Part shown: positions 6,757-16,169 of the stretch, piece after piece
How positions within the stretch are numbered: the first letter of the stretch is position 1
Layout: every line of letters begins with the position of its first letter
Assembly (NCBI GenBank): GCA_964627935.1
Contig: CAZVLB010000020.1
Location: 5,234-69,233 of the forward strand
Reading direction: 5' to 3'
DNA: 64,000 nucleotides
From: JAABVY01 sp964627935
GTDB lineage: Bacteria; Zixibacteria; MSB-5A5; JAABVY01
Program-made: the position numbers and the translations under genes
Notes under the pieces: generated by a model
Database searches by the model: none
Told to the model about the DNA's origin: nothing
Seen by the model: only the letters and a program-made list of their open reading frames with translations

Positions 6757-7857
6757 TCACTTCTTCTTTTTGGAGTCCTCATCATGTTGCGCGAGATCCG
6801 GCTGGATCACACGCTCGATCTTGGTGTAGATCAGTTTCTGGCCGTTGCCGACCGTGACCTGATCATAGGCGGCCTTATCGAACATCGTGCTTTCACGGTT
6901 CAGATAATCGGCCCCGAATGCCTCCTTGGGGATGATCAGCTTGTTGGGATACTTATCCACGATCTTGTAAGGAGGCTTGACAGTGAACTGGTATCGTCCG
7001 AATTCCAGGTTTTCAAATTCGGCCAGACGGCCCTCATTGATCCTGACCAGCTCAAATTCCGTCGGCGAAAGCGTATCATAGGTCACACCGTTATCGGAAA
7101 AGACCTGTGCCACCGGCACGAAATCGAAGCTGTAGTTGGGCGTGAAATAGATAAACTGGGCGCTGTCGGTCGAGGCATCGAATTCCTTGGGAAATATGTT
7201 GCCCTTCTCGTCTCCCAGTTGATACATTCCCGCCGGCAGGAAGAATGTGAACCATTCTCTGTGCTCTGACATAAAATGATTCATGAACCCCCGGGCGCAT
7301 TCGATGACATACTTGTCGTCATCGGAATGGATGCCCTGGCGCACCTCGATCCTGAGCGGATTGTCCTCGAGGCGCTTGGCACTTACCAGTTCATTGAATG
7401 CCGTACACTTGGCGAATGTGGGCAGCCAGTTGTTCTTGACGAATGAGATACATTCACCATAAGTACGATCCGTACTTGTATCGATATAGGCGGTGTATGA
7501 GGGATAGAATGTTTCCAGGTTCCAGAAGCCCCAGTCGACCCAGTTGGGATTATCGAGATAGTAATTGGTGAAGACGAACTTGACCAGCGATTCCGAGAGG
7601 ATATCATTGATCAGTTCATTTTTCAGACGGGCGCTTCTCCAGATAGCTTTCTGCTTATAGATGTTCTGTACAGAAAGGTGGGTGATATAGTGACGGTCGG
7701 CCGGGTTCCATGTGGTCCGTGCGGTCGACATATAGGAATCGAGGTCCTTATTGAGGTCCTGCATCTCCTCGTAGGAATAATCGTTCCAGTTGGCCAGGAG
7801 GATTAGCGGTATGGCCAGGAACATCGCTATAATTGCCATAATTATTTTAGTCTTCAT
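6757..7857 (-). CDS. Exported protein of unknown function, fifth gene of the ExbB/ExbD/TonB-like operon
   Basis: A 366-residue protein with an N-terminal hydrophobic segment (residues 4-22, signal peptide or anchor). I do not recognise the family. The N-terminal half is rich in aromatic residues and predicted helix. The C-terminal part reads as beta-rich with the pattern FxxPAGMYQLGDE. The C-terminus ends in a basic KKKK tail. The start has a strong GGAGGAG ribosome-binding site 14 bases after the previous gene, so it is co-transcribed with the energising complex upstream. That position suggests a periplasmic or outer-membrane-facing partner of the complex. No lipobox, enzyme motif or dockerin is seen. 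Confidence 0.75.
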   Translation of the reverse strand: MKTKIIMAIIAMFLAIPLILLANWNDYSYEEMQDLNKDLDSYMSTARTTWNPADRHYITHLSVQNIYKQKAIWRSARLKNELINDILSESLVKFVFTNYYLDNPNWVDWGFWNLETFYPSYTAYIDTSTDRTYGECISFVKNNWLPTFAKCTAFNELVSAKRLEDNPLRIEVRQGIHSDDDKYVIECARGFMNHFMSEHREWFTFFLPAGMYQLGDEKGNIFPKEFDASTDSAQFIYFTPNYSFDFVPVAQVFSDNGVTYDTLSPTEFELVRINEGRLAEFENLEFGRYQFTVKPPYKIVDKYPNKLIIPKEAFGADYLNRESTMFDKAAYDQVTVGNGQKLIYTKIERVIQPDLAQHDEDSKKKK

Positions 7858-7871
7858 CTCAAGCTCCTCCG

Positions 7872-9026
7872 TTATTCAGGCTGATCGCTGAAAGTTTTCT
7901 CCGGCTGCAGAATCTTGTAGAAGGCATGCAGCCTGCGGTAGACATCGTCCGAGTCGCTGAAACGTTCCTGCTCCTGGAGAGCGCGGATCGATTTCTCGCC
8001 CCAGAAAATGGCTTCCTTGGAGACATTTTCAAGCATACCCTGGTCGAGCATACCAAGGTTGTGCAAATACTCGGTGGCATCCAGAATCTCGGCAAAGCGC
8101 TGGTTATCGTAGAGATACTCGCAGTAAGCCGGCAGGAATGCCACGCTGGTTGCCATATATATTTCACGGTTGTAGTTCTTGCCATAAAACCCGGCCTGCG
8201 GGAATTCGCTATCGTCTTCAGAAAGGCCCATACACTGCTGGAAATAGTTCCAGGCCAGATCGTTATTTCGGTTTGAATTAGTAGTGGCCAGCAGGAAACT
8301 GGCAATCGACCGTCCAAAATTCGACCTGAGGGTATCCAGCGCAATAGCGGCATGGTAGTTTACATTCTGGCGAATCGAGTCCCTTTCTGCCGATTCATTG
8401 TCAAGCTGCATATATTTGTCGTAGGACCAGACCGCCTTGAGCACGTTGGCTATTCCAAACAGGTTGGGCTCCTCGTATTTGAAGAGATCGTTGACACTGG
8501 CCACGAAGCTGTTTTCTCGGTTAAACAGGTCTTGTTCATTGGCACGTCTCAGCAGATTATTGACCAGCGGCGATACCGAATTGGAGCTGGGCATAATCGT
8601 GGCTGCCAGAAAAATGTCTTTGAACAGGTAGGCCGTATTGCCTTCCAGACTGGTCTTCTCTATCCCTTCGTCCTTCAGGTGATAATAACTGTCGAGATAC
8701 CTGTGATAAAGCTCCACCAGCAGGTTTTTGAGGTTCTCGATTTTGGCTTCATCGAAGGGATCATGGCGCAGTTTTTCATAGGCCAGAAGATATTCGATTT
8801 CAGCATTGTAATAGTAGCTCTGGATTTTAAGCGCCAATGAACTGTCGAGTTCAGATTTAATCGAGTTCTTGGCATTTTCCAGGTCGGCTACTCTGCCGTC
8901 CTTATAATAGGCATCCAGATAATCCAGATAGCCTTTTTCATACTGCTGAGCCATGGCCGAGCCCGAGGCCAGCATCATCAAAATCGCGGTCAAGACCGCC
9001 CCGCATACACCTACACGCCTAAACAT
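7872..9026 (-). CDS. Periplasmic helical-repeat protein of unknown function in the ExbB/ExbD/TonB-like operon
   Basis: A 384-residue protein with a signal peptide ending near SAMAQQ. I chose the ATG at 9026 because GAGGAGAG precedes it; an upstream in-frame ATG at 9068 would overlap the previous gene and has no such site. The mature part is almost wholly alpha-helical, with repeated pairs of helices rich in Tyr and Leu (YLDYLDAYY, IQSYYYNAEIEYLLAY). This is similar in style to TPR or Sel1-like solenoids but without a clean 34-residue period. It lies between the TonB-like gene and the 366-residue exported protein. A scaffold role in the periplasm is plausible from context only. Confidence 0.75.
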   Translation of the reverse strand: MFRRVGVCGAVLTAILMMLASGSAMAQQYEKGYLDYLDAYYKDGRVADLENAKNSIKSELDSSLALKIQSYYYNAEIEYLLAYEKLRHDPFDEAKIENLKNLLVELYHRYLDSYYHLKDEGIEKTSLEGNTAYLFKDIFLAATIMPSSNSVSPLVNNLLRRANEQDLFNRENSFVASVNDLFKYEEPNLFGIANVLKAVWSYDKYMQLDNESAERDSIRQNVNYHAAIALDTLRSNFGRSIASFLLATTNSNRNNDLAWNYFQQCMGLSEDDSEFPQAGFYGKNYNREIYMATSVAFLPAYCEYLYDNQRFAEILDATEYLHNLGMLDQGMLENVSKEAIFWGEKSIRALQEQERFSDSDDVYRRLHAFYKILQPEKTFSDQPE

Positions 9027-9049
9027 TTTCAACTCTCCTCTATAGATTT

Positions 9050-10015
9050 TTACAGATTTTCCAGGCAATCTTCATGCTTGAGCACACGGCACAGATTGCG
9101 CGTGACCTCTTCTACAAAGTCATCCAGTGAACCAAGCTGATTTGTATATTCCACCGGCACCTCGATAAAACTCAGATCCGAAAGCATCTTGAGCCGTTCG
9201 GTATGAATTTCGAGTTCAACCCAGTGTCCCCTGTATTTGAAAAGCAGGATATTTTCCTGCGCTGATCTGCGTATCTTGAACCAGTCATAGGAATAATTCT
9301 TGTTGGCTTCACCCATATCCCGCAAAAACAGCGACTGCGCACATAACCTCAGGCACAGGTCGACCATCTGGTAATGGTATGGATCGAGTTGCGAATGCGA
9401 AACCTCCACAGCCGGAGCATTGCGCACGACTATGCCCTCATAGGAGTACTGCCGTACAGTATCACCCGCCACCACAGCAGAAAGCAGACGAGCCTCCTGG
9501 GTGACATTCTCACGAGCCACAACATCATCCATCTCGATCACCGGCGTCTCAACCGTGGGGATATCCCTGACCACAGCTTTTTCCGGCGTATATTCGCGAT
9601 CCAGGTCTTTTTGTATATCGCGACGATCCTCAACTTCTACCGGCTGGGTGCTGGCATACATCTCGGGCATCGTCCTCCTGGTCGGCTGCCGTCTATCTTT
9701 GGGCTTGGGAATTTCTTTCTTCGGAATCGGCCTGGGCCTGGGAATTTCCTTTTTCTCTTCCGGTATTTCGATTACGAATTTGTGTTCAACATTCATCTTT
9801 GGCCTGGAAATATCAAATACCGGAACATTGGATGACAGGTTGCTCTTGAGCGTAAACACAAATACAACAAGAAGAACACAGAGCACGATAAACTTAACGG
9901 TATTACCGGCATCATCACCGAGAAAATCATTTGCAAAATACTTTTCCCGCGGATTGCCGTTTAAAACGTAATCGACCTCTACTCTGGCATCATCATAGTT
10001 AAAATAAGCCTGCAT
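9050..10015 (-). CDS. TonB-like inner-membrane protein with proline-rich spacer and unusual C-terminal domain
   Basis: A 321-residue protein. I take the ATG at 10015 as the start: it lies one base after the ExbD-like stop and has GAGGAAA upstream. An upstream in-frame start would lie within exbD. Residues 1-39 are cytoplasmic, 40-56 are one transmembrane helix, and a Pro/Lys/Arg-rich spacer follows (EIPRPRPIPKKEIPKPKD), as in TonB. Then come about 80 acidic residues and a C-terminal domain of about 120 residues. That domain lacks the YP-containing TonB C-terminal signature I would expect. Its place directly after ExbB and ExbD genes supports an energy-transducing role. The odd C-terminus suggests a partner other than a standard TonB-box receptor, perhaps the two exported proteins encoded downstream. 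Confidence 0.75.
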   Translation of the reverse strand: MQAYFNYDDARVEVDYVLNGNPREKYFANDFLGDDAGNTVKFIVLCVLLVVFVFTLKSNLSSNVPVFDISRPKMNVEHKFVIEIPEEKKEIPRPRPIPKKEIPKPKDRRQPTRRTMPEMYASTQPVEVEDRRDIQKDLDREYTPEKAVVRDIPTVETPVIEMDDVVARENVTQEARLLSAVVAGDTVRQYSYEGIVVRNAPAVEVSHSQLDPYHYQMVDLCLRLCAQSLFLRDMGEANKNYSYDWFKIRRSAQENILLFKYRGHWVELEIHTERLKMLSDLSFIEVPVEYTNQLGSLDDFVEEVTRNLCRVLKHEDCLENL

Positions 10016-10016
10016 A

Positions 10017-10502
10017 TCAGGTTTCCTCAGTGCGGTAGACCAGGTTGCATGGATACTCAAGCTGATTGCATGCCGCCAGCGTAATGGCTATCAGCCCGTA
10101 ATAAGAGTAAGTTGAGCTGTATACATCGATAATCGTTGAATCGGCCGGGACATTCTTGGTCGACACGAAGTGTGCAATTGTTTGTTTGATATTCAGGAAT
10201 GCATCTGTATCCGACAGATCTTTTCTACCGACCTGCAGAAAGAGCGTATCTGTCTGCTCCTTCTCAAAAATCAGGGCCATACGGCTGGAATCCATGTTTT
10301 CTTCCTCGGCATATATTTCAATTCGGAAAGGCGCCCGTATGACTTCGTTATTGTTATCACTGGTCTTAAACGGCATCTCGATCTTTTCGATCTTCTGCAC
10401 GCCTGATCCGATCATGATAAAGAAGAAGAGCAGGATAAATGCAAGGTCGGAAACACCGATGATAAACGGCGTCATGTATTTCTTTTTGCTGTTATCCGAC
10501 AT
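10017..10502 (-). CDS. ExbD/TolR-family proton-channel subunit
   Basis: A 161-residue protein with a short cytoplasmic N-terminus, one transmembrane helix (about residues 13-33) containing the conserved aspartate D19 (GVSDLAFILLFFFIM), and a periplasmic domain. In the ExbD/TolR family this aspartate carries protons that drive the energising complex. The gene overlaps the ExbB-like gene by 11 bases, which points to translational coupling. It is slightly longer than E. coli ExbD. Confidence 0.87.
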   Translation of the reverse strand: MSDNSKKKYMTPFIIGVSDLAFILLFFFIMIGSGVQKIEKIEMPFKTSDNNNEVIRAPFRIEIYAEEENMDSSRMALIFEKEQTDTLFLQVGRKDLSDTDAFLNIKQTIAHFVSTKNVPADSTIIDVYSSTYSYYGLIAITLAACNQLEYPCNLVYRTEET

Positions 10503-11457
10503 TGACAGGACCTTCCGTGTAAGTTACCTCGGGAGACTTCTTGCTGGTCTCCTCGCTTCCAAATCTCTCGACGACATTACAGATGGCAAATGCTTTGAGG
10601 ATCATGCGATCAAAAATACTCTCCGCGATTTTGCGGGTGAAGTAGCTGAACATGATCGCCGCGCCCAGGTTCAGAAGGCCCCAGAGCGAAGTGATAATCG
10701 CCACCTTGAGACCAACCGCAAACATGGGCGAGCTGGTAAGCTGCGAAATACCGTTTTCGGACTGCGTGAAGATGAACAGAAGCCCGATCAGGGTGCCGAA
10801 GAACCCTGCCGCCGGTGATGCGGTCGAAATCGATTCATACATGGCCGTATCATTGATATTTTCGATAACCTTATCGAATCTGTTGCGCATATGCAGATAA
10901 AGATGATCATACTTCTTGGATTCATTGATCACAGTTGATGACTGTTTGAGTACTTTCCAGAAAGCATTGCCGTGATGACGTTTCTCCGCAACATGTTTAT
11001 AAAATTCGCGCCAGTTCAGGAACTTATCGGAAAGAAAGCTTTCCAGTTCCTTGTCGCTGGGATAATATTTTCCGCGTTTGAACGTTATCAGCAGAAATGC
11101 TATAAACCTTGCGATGATTGCCAGTGTCAGCGCAGTCAGAATAAAATAGACCACCGTAACCACAGTAGCGTAGTTATCATGCACGAAATTCGACAGATCG
11201 AAGCCTATCGGATCGGTTTTGGCGATCTCCTCGTAGGCCTGCAGTTTTCTGTAGTCACGGCTCGACTCATCCGTTTCAGCTTTGGATGCCGTAATCTGGG
11301 TAGTTATTTTTTCGACCGCGCTGTCTTTCATCTGCCAGATAAAGAACCATGACAGAATCAAAACCACGGCTGTTACTCCGACCCAGAGAATGGTCTCCTT
11401 GCGATGAAGCTTATAGGTCGGGGATGATTCATTTTTCTCATCATAAAACTCGGACAT
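10492..11457 (-). CDS. MotA/TolQ/ExbB-family proton-channel protein
   Basis: A 321-residue membrane protein with hydrophobic segments near residues 24-42, 95-125, 210-235 and 255-280. The segment SPAAGFFGTLIGLLFIF matches the MotA/TolQ/ExbB signature. It is longer than typical ExbB because of a 50-residue periplasmic loop after the first helix. I chose the ATG at 11457 (GGGAGG, spacing 5) over the TTG just before it. It is the first gene of a five-gene operon (ExbB, ExbD, TonB-like, helical protein, exported protein). These proteins form a channel that converts proton motive force into mechanical work in the periplasm. Confidence 0.87.
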   Translation of the reverse strand: MSEFYDEKNESSPTYKLHRKETILWVGVTAVVLILSWFFIWQMKDSAVEKITTQITASKAETDESSRDYRKLQAYEEIAKTDPIGFDLSNFVHDNYATVVTVVYFILTALTLAIIARFIAFLLITFKRGKYYPSDKELESFLSDKFLNWREFYKHVAEKRHHGNAFWKVLKQSSTVINESKKYDHLYLHMRNRFDKVIENINDTAMYESISTASPAAGFFGTLIGLLFIFTQSENGISQLTSSPMFAVGLKVAIITSLWGLLNLGAAIMFSYFTRKIAESIFDRMILKAFAICNVVERFGSEETSKKSPEVTYTEGPVNVG

Positions 11458-11877
11458 CAAGACCTCCCACCAACCCAGTGGTTCCTATGATTAAAGATCG
11501 TTTTTTCCTCGCTGTCTTCCCGAACCATGATGATAGCGTCCTGATAGTACGCCGCCCCATGATTCCGCCCCCATCATTTTAAAATTACTGTTAACCGGTT
11601 TAACGGCTTTCCAGCACAACCTGATTTTCACGGAGCAAGCACAAGCTCCGCTTTCTCTTTCATCGGCAAATGTGAAACTTTTGCACAGTATTACCTATTC
11701 TTTTATCGCCAAAATGAAACATTAACTTTAGGTCTAAATGGGAAGTTTTTTGGGCAGGTCTAATCCATTTATAATCAGCAGGATAGCTTGACCTCAAAAG
11801 CCGACTCCGGAGGTCCTGTTGCAAATCGCAGTATCAAACTGGATCAGAAAAAAAAGATGAGCTGTCAGGTGAGAATT
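11458..11877. other. Gene-free interval between the ExbB-like operon and the carboxypeptidase gene
   Basis: About 420 bases hold no convincing reading frame. A six-base hairpin (CGGAGC/GCTCCG) lies near 11630-11650. The promoter of the ExbB-like operon must lie here, but I could not find one close to consensus. Confidence 0.5.
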
Positions 11878-11908
11878 ATAAAAAAGCCCGCACCAAAAAA
11901 TGCGGGCT
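11878..11908 (-). terminator. Rho-independent terminator of the dockerin carboxypeptidase gene
   Basis: On the minus strand AGCCCGCA (11908-11901) pairs with TGCGGGCT (11892-11885), followed by T-rich sequence (11885-11878). Confidence 0.8.
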
Positions 11909-11932
11909 CGAAAAGTTAGAATTACTTTATGA

Positions 11933-14140
11933 TCAGCAATCCGGGATAGAATCGCCATCCGTGTCACAGGGCGCATTGCCGCCGGCAAATATAAAGTTAA
12001 TGATTGCCACCGCATCGCTGACATTAACAAGACCATCGCAATTCGAGTCGCCGGAAATAAACGGATCGGGGGCCGGCGAACCGCTTACGAAGATGAAGTT
12101 TACGATGTAGACCGCATCGGAGACATCGACATTATCAGTGCCGTTGGCATCGCCGCAGAGATACTGCTCGTAGACCTTGATTTTCTCCACACTGGAATAA
12201 TCGCTCCACTGGTCCTCAGCATCCTTTGCGCGGACCTTAAAATAGTAATCGCCCAGGTCCCGGGTACCGAAATTATATGATGTATCAGGAGGAGTCAGCG
12301 AGTATGGCGTTTGAGTTGTAAAATCATCGATCGGATAAATATTATCGAAATAGATTCCTTCTTCGAGCACATAGCCATCGGTATCATATGACAGCCTGAC
12401 TTTTATCTTCTGCCCGGCATATGCGGACAGATCGAACTTGCCCTGCACCCAACCGCCGGAACTTCCGGTAATGCCATGGCCACGATTATTGCCGTTGGGA
12501 TCAGAAGTGGTGGTGATATTGCCTTCGATAGTGGTAAATGTGGTGCCGTCGGTGGACACCTCGACATAGGCATAATCCCAGTTATCTTCAATATCATACC
12601 AGGTATAGAAATACAGCGAATCCCCGACCGTAACCTTGAACGGAAAATCGTACTCGACATAGCTGTAGCGATTATTTGATGAGCCCGAGAAGAAACTGGT
12701 CGGGGCGGAATATTCCCTGAGGACCGAAACCGACATGTCATTGCCGCTGCAATAGCTGAAATCATTGGCCAGGTCGGTTACCTGTATTGGATCACTCAGT
12801 TCCGCCAGTTCGAACTCGACCGCAGGATTCACGGTATCGTCGAAATTCCAGGCCACTATCAGGTCCTCATCCGGCGTGATACTGTCGGCCATGGCTATCT
12901 GGGGAGCCGCCGGAGGCGCTATAGCGAAAGCATGATCGGCGACTTCCGTCAAAAACAGCATCGGCTGGAGGTTTTCAGCGCAAAGCGTGGGAATGTTGAT
13001 TGGGTTGGGCCAGAATCCATCACTGGAGCTGCCCACCTCAAACGTAAATCCCAGGGTCTTATTTTTTAAGGCCTGTTCACCATAAATCCAGTCATCACTT
13101 CCGCCGTTGGCTTCATAAATATTGTCCCAGGTCACACCCGGAGAGTAGCCGTTCCATGTGGCGCAACTATCGCCAATGAAAGCAAAAATATCTTCATCGG
13201 GAGTATAGAATGCATCATATCCCCAGGGCCACAGAATCAAGTCTGAGTATGAATGGAAATAGACCGAAATTACAAATTCTCTTGCAATGTGGAAATCACG
13301 AAATGCCTGTGTTTCCGGTTCTGAGAATGGCGCGGTGCCACGATACGTTTGATCACTGGTATTCGGCGACGATCCATTGTTATCATAGCCCCACTCGTAT
13401 CCCCAGTTGCGGTTCAGGTCGACACCATAGGTGCCGTCACCATTATCGCGCCGATTCTTGCGCCAGTAGCCTCCACCCAATGGATCGGTGACCTCATTAT
13501 GATAGTAGCCGTCAGGATTACAGCAGAAAATCAGCCAGATTTCGCGCTCATCCACCATGGCGGTGATATCCGGATCGGTACCATAATTGGTCAAAATGTG
13601 CTGGGCGTAATTGAAAAGCACCAGCGGGGTGATAACTTCACGGGCATGAATGGCCGCAGTAAGGAGCACCTCCACCTCATCCTCATCGACATTGGGATTA
13701 TCAGAAATCTTTGCGGCCCAGATATCACGACCCTCGATTGTCTGCCCGATACTGATCTTATTCGAAAAGATAGTCGGGAAATTGGCAATCAGGGCATCCA
13801 TGCTGTCGTTGATTTCAGACAATGTCATATAGCCGCCCATATCCTTGGCGGGCAGACGAGACTGATAAAAGGCGACTATGTCCTCGTGGGTTACCTCAAC
13901 CCGTACACCCAGGGAGTTAAGGTCCTGAAGTTCTTCGGTTGTGACAAAAGCGTCAATAAATGGTTCCACGGCATCAATCCTGGCACCATAGATAACATCC
14001 AGATGCATCTGCCGCAGCTCCTGCCATTGAGATTTGTCGAAATATATCCTGACCTGCGCAACAGGTTCTTTGGCGGATGATGATAGGGTTAGTACAAAGA
14101 AGATACAAAGTAGTAGCAAGATAGTTTTGTGCCTGAGCAT
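11933..14140 (-). CDS. Secreted M14 zinc carboxypeptidase with C-terminal dockerin
   Basis: A 735-residue protein. It has a signal peptide (about 1-23), a propeptide-like segment (24-95) and the M14 domain (about 100-405). Zinc ligands H165 and E168 (HAREV) and H296 (YFHSYSD) are present, with DLNRNW for substrate binding and catalytic E368 (FEVGSSSDGF). A beta-sandwich region follows, with an immune-inhibitor-A-like segment (about 500-615), then a fibronectin-like strand region. A two-loop dockerin (from about 665) closes the protein: CGDANGTDNVDVSDAVYIV, then GDSNCDGLVNVSDAVAI, with a PCDTDGDSIPDC cap. The enzyme should remove C-terminal residues from peptides outside the cell. AGGAGG precedes the ATG. 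The gene is single, with its own terminator. Confidence 0.88.
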   Translation of the reverse strand: MLRHKTILLLLCIFFVLTLSSSAKEPVAQVRIYFDKSQWQELRQMHLDVIYGARIDAVEPFIDAFVTTEELQDLNSLGVRVEVTHEDIVAFYQSRLPAKDMGGYMTLSEINDSMDALIANFPTIFSNKISIGQTIEGRDIWAAKISDNPNVDEDEVEVLLTAAIHAREVITPLVLFNYAQHILTNYGTDPDITAMVDEREIWLIFCCNPDGYYHNEVTDPLGGGYWRKNRRDNGDGTYGVDLNRNWGYEWGYDNNGSSPNTSDQTYRGTAPFSEPETQAFRDFHIAREFVISVYFHSYSDLILWPWGYDAFYTPDEDIFAFIGDSCATWNGYSPGVTWDNIYEANGGSDDWIYGEQALKNKTLGFTFEVGSSSDGFWPNPINIPTLCAENLQPMLFLTEVADHAFAIAPPAAPQIAMADSITPDEDLIVAWNFDDTVNPAVEFELAELSDPIQVTDLANDFSYCSGNDMSVSVLREYSAPTSFFSGSSNNRYSYVEYDFPFKVTVGDSLYFYTWYDIEDNWDYAYVEVSTDGTTFTTIEGNITTTSDPNGNNRGHGITGSSGGWVQGKFDLSAYAGQKIKVRLSYDTDGYVLEEGIYFDNIYPIDDFTTQTPYSLTPPDTSYNFGTRDLGDYYFKVRAKDAEDQWSDYSSVEKIKVYEQYLCGDANGTDNVDVSDAVYIVNFIFVSGSPAPDPFISGDSNCDGLVNVSDAVAIINFIFAGGNAPCDTDGDSIPDC

Positions 14141-14227
14141 TATTCCTCCTATGAAGTCGCGCGTCGATAGGTATCTGATTAAAAATACGCAATATATAAT
14201 ATAAGATGTTAACTTAATTTAGCAAGA

Positions 14228-16138
14228 TCAACTTGCTGTCTGAGGTGACGTATTTTTTGCGATTTCGACCGCCAGTTCGGGTTTGAATGACACTCTGAAT
14301 TTCGTACCCCGGCCGACTTCTGAGTTTATTTCTATGCTGCCGCCGATTGTGGATACGAGTTTTTTGACTATGGCCAGCCCCAGCCCGGTTCCGGTGTCCC
14401 TCGTGGTGAAGAAGGGTGAAAAGATTTTAAGCCTCAGTTCCTCATCAATTCCGGGGCCATTATCGTTAATTTCAATGGCGATTTCCGGTTTTTGGCTGTC
14501 ATAGCTGATGCCAATGCCGGCCTGGCCGTTTTCCGGCGCGGCCTCGACTGCATTCTTTAGAAGATTTGTAATGATCTGATCCAGAACCGTACGGTCGCCG
14601 ATAATTGATGGGATATTTTCCGAGATATCCATTTTCAGGGTAACATTATTTTCGTCTGCGACAGGCTTTAATTTCTGCACAACACTCTGGCCCAGATCAT
14701 TCAGGGATACCGGCTCGGGCGTCAATGCGGCCGGTTTTGCAAACATCAGGAAACGTTTTAACATGGTTTCGCACATTTCCGATTCATCGGATATCGAACA
14801 GGCGATTTCATGTTCCTGGGAGTTTTCGGCGGAAATCTTGTTCAGTATCTTGCTGTAACCCACAATCGCCATCATGGCGTTGCGCATTTCATGCGCCAGT
14901 CCCGCGCTCATCTCCCCTACCGCAGCCATCTTCTCCTTAAAGGCCACTTCGTGCTGCAGCCTGCGCACCTCTGTCAGATCGGCCATAAGCATAATAGCAC
15001 CGACCAGCCTGTCGCGATGATCATAAACAGGCGAACCGGAAATGCCCAGAAATCTCCTGCCATTGGCTTGCGTATCGATACTGTATTCAAAACGTTCCAG
15101 AGTGGTCTTCTCACGTACTATGCTTTCGAAGATTTCTATCAGTTTCGGGTATTTTTTAAATGTATTCAGATATGATGCATAATCGATGTTATCTTCCTCC
15201 AGCTCGAGGATGTCACGCGCGGATTTGTTCAGATGCAGTATACGGCCACCGCGGTCTATGCCAATCAGCCCGGAAAGCATCGATTCGAGAATATACTGAT
15301 TGAACTGCTCCAGGCGATCGGCCCGTTTCTGGGAATTGCTGTATAGCTCTTTGAGTTTCTCCTCGTTCTCCTCCAGCCGTTGAATAGTGGCCCTGAAAGT
15401 CTCCACGATTTCTTCCACAGACTCAGAATTCGGATCGATCCTGGCCTTGACCTTGCGGGCTTCATCAGCCATGGCCCGAAATGGATTGAGGGTCAGCTTG
15501 AGATATGCATAGGCAACCAGCAGGATTGCCAGGATTCCGCCCAGCTGAAAAATATAATTGTAGTTAATGGCCGAGTCGACCAGCCTCAAGCCGGCGGCGT
15601 TTTTAAAAAACAGACCCAGCCAGACGCGATCACTGATGTCACGAAAAGGATAGAATACTGCAATGCGGTTTTTATCATTATCCAGTCCATAGCCAAGACG
15701 CACAATTCCGCCATCAGCCAGTTCCGCTTTTTGCAATGAACTGAGCTGACCGTAATATTTGATTATCATCCGCGCCGTTCGTTTCGAAGCCGGCTCGATT
15801 TGCGCCGGTGAGTTGTCCAAAAGCTCACGCTGGATGTAAAATGCCCTGGCCACATCCGAATGGCTCAGGTATTCACGGTATTTTTTGGTATTACTGTAAA
15901 TTTCAACATCTTTGCGGACATACTCTATCAGGCGTGCCGAGGATGATTCCAGGTCGCCATAGCTGTCCTGCCTGTATATTTCTGTCAGACGGCCGATTAC
16001 ACGCATAGAACTGAAGCTGGTCAGGATCAGGAAAAGAAGAATCAGCAGAAGCGTGGTCTTGAGCTCGGACTCATATGAACTGGTTACTTTCTTTCCGAAA
16101 AGCCGTGACAGCAGGCTCTTTTTGCCCTTCGCATTCAT
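14228..16138 (-). CDS. Membrane-bound PAS sensor histidine kinase (NtrB/PilS-like)
   Basis: A 636-residue kinase. Transmembrane helices lie at about 28-48 and 197-216, enclosing a periplasmic sensor domain of about 150 residues. Then come a linker/coiled coil (225-285), a PAS domain (about 285-390), and the dimerisation/phosphoacceptor box with His416 in GLAHEMRNAMMAIVGY. An ATPase domain with DNGPGID and GTGLGLAIVKKL follows. The order resembles NtrB- and PilS-type kinases that partner with sigma-54 regulators. It starts 31 bases after pilD and is probably co-transcribed with it. No response regulator is adjacent; the NtrC-type regulator at 39850-41214 is a candidate partner, but this is only a guess. 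No clear ribosome-binding site precedes the ATG. Confidence 0.85.
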   Translation of the reverse strand: MNAKGKKSLLSRLFGKKVTSSYESELKTTLLLILLFLILTSFSSMRVIGRLTEIYRQDSYGDLESSSARLIEYVRKDVEIYSNTKKYREYLSHSDVARAFYIQRELLDNSPAQIEPASKRTARMIIKYYGQLSSLQKAELADGGIVRLGYGLDNDKNRIAVFYPFRDISDRVWLGLFFKNAAGLRLVDSAINYNYIFQLGGILAILLVAYAYLKLTLNPFRAMADEARKVKARIDPNSESVEEIVETFRATIQRLEENEEKLKELYSNSQKRADRLEQFNQYILESMLSGLIGIDRGGRILHLNKSARDILELEEDNIDYASYLNTFKKYPKLIEIFESIVREKTTLERFEYSIDTQANGRRFLGISGSPVYDHRDRLVGAIMLMADLTEVRRLQHEVAFKEKMAAVGEMSAGLAHEMRNAMMAIVGYSKILNKISAENSQEHEIACSISDESEMCETMLKRFLMFAKPAALTPEPVSLNDLGQSVVQKLKPVADENNVTLKMDISENIPSIIGDRTVLDQIITNLLKNAVEAAPENGQAGIGISYDSQKPEIAIEINDNGPGIDEELRLKIFSPFFTTRDTGTGLGLAIVKKLVSTIGGSIEINSEVGRGTKFRVSFKPELAVEIAKNTSPQTAS

Positions 16139-16169
16139 ATCATAAATATCGACAGAACAGGGAAATAGA

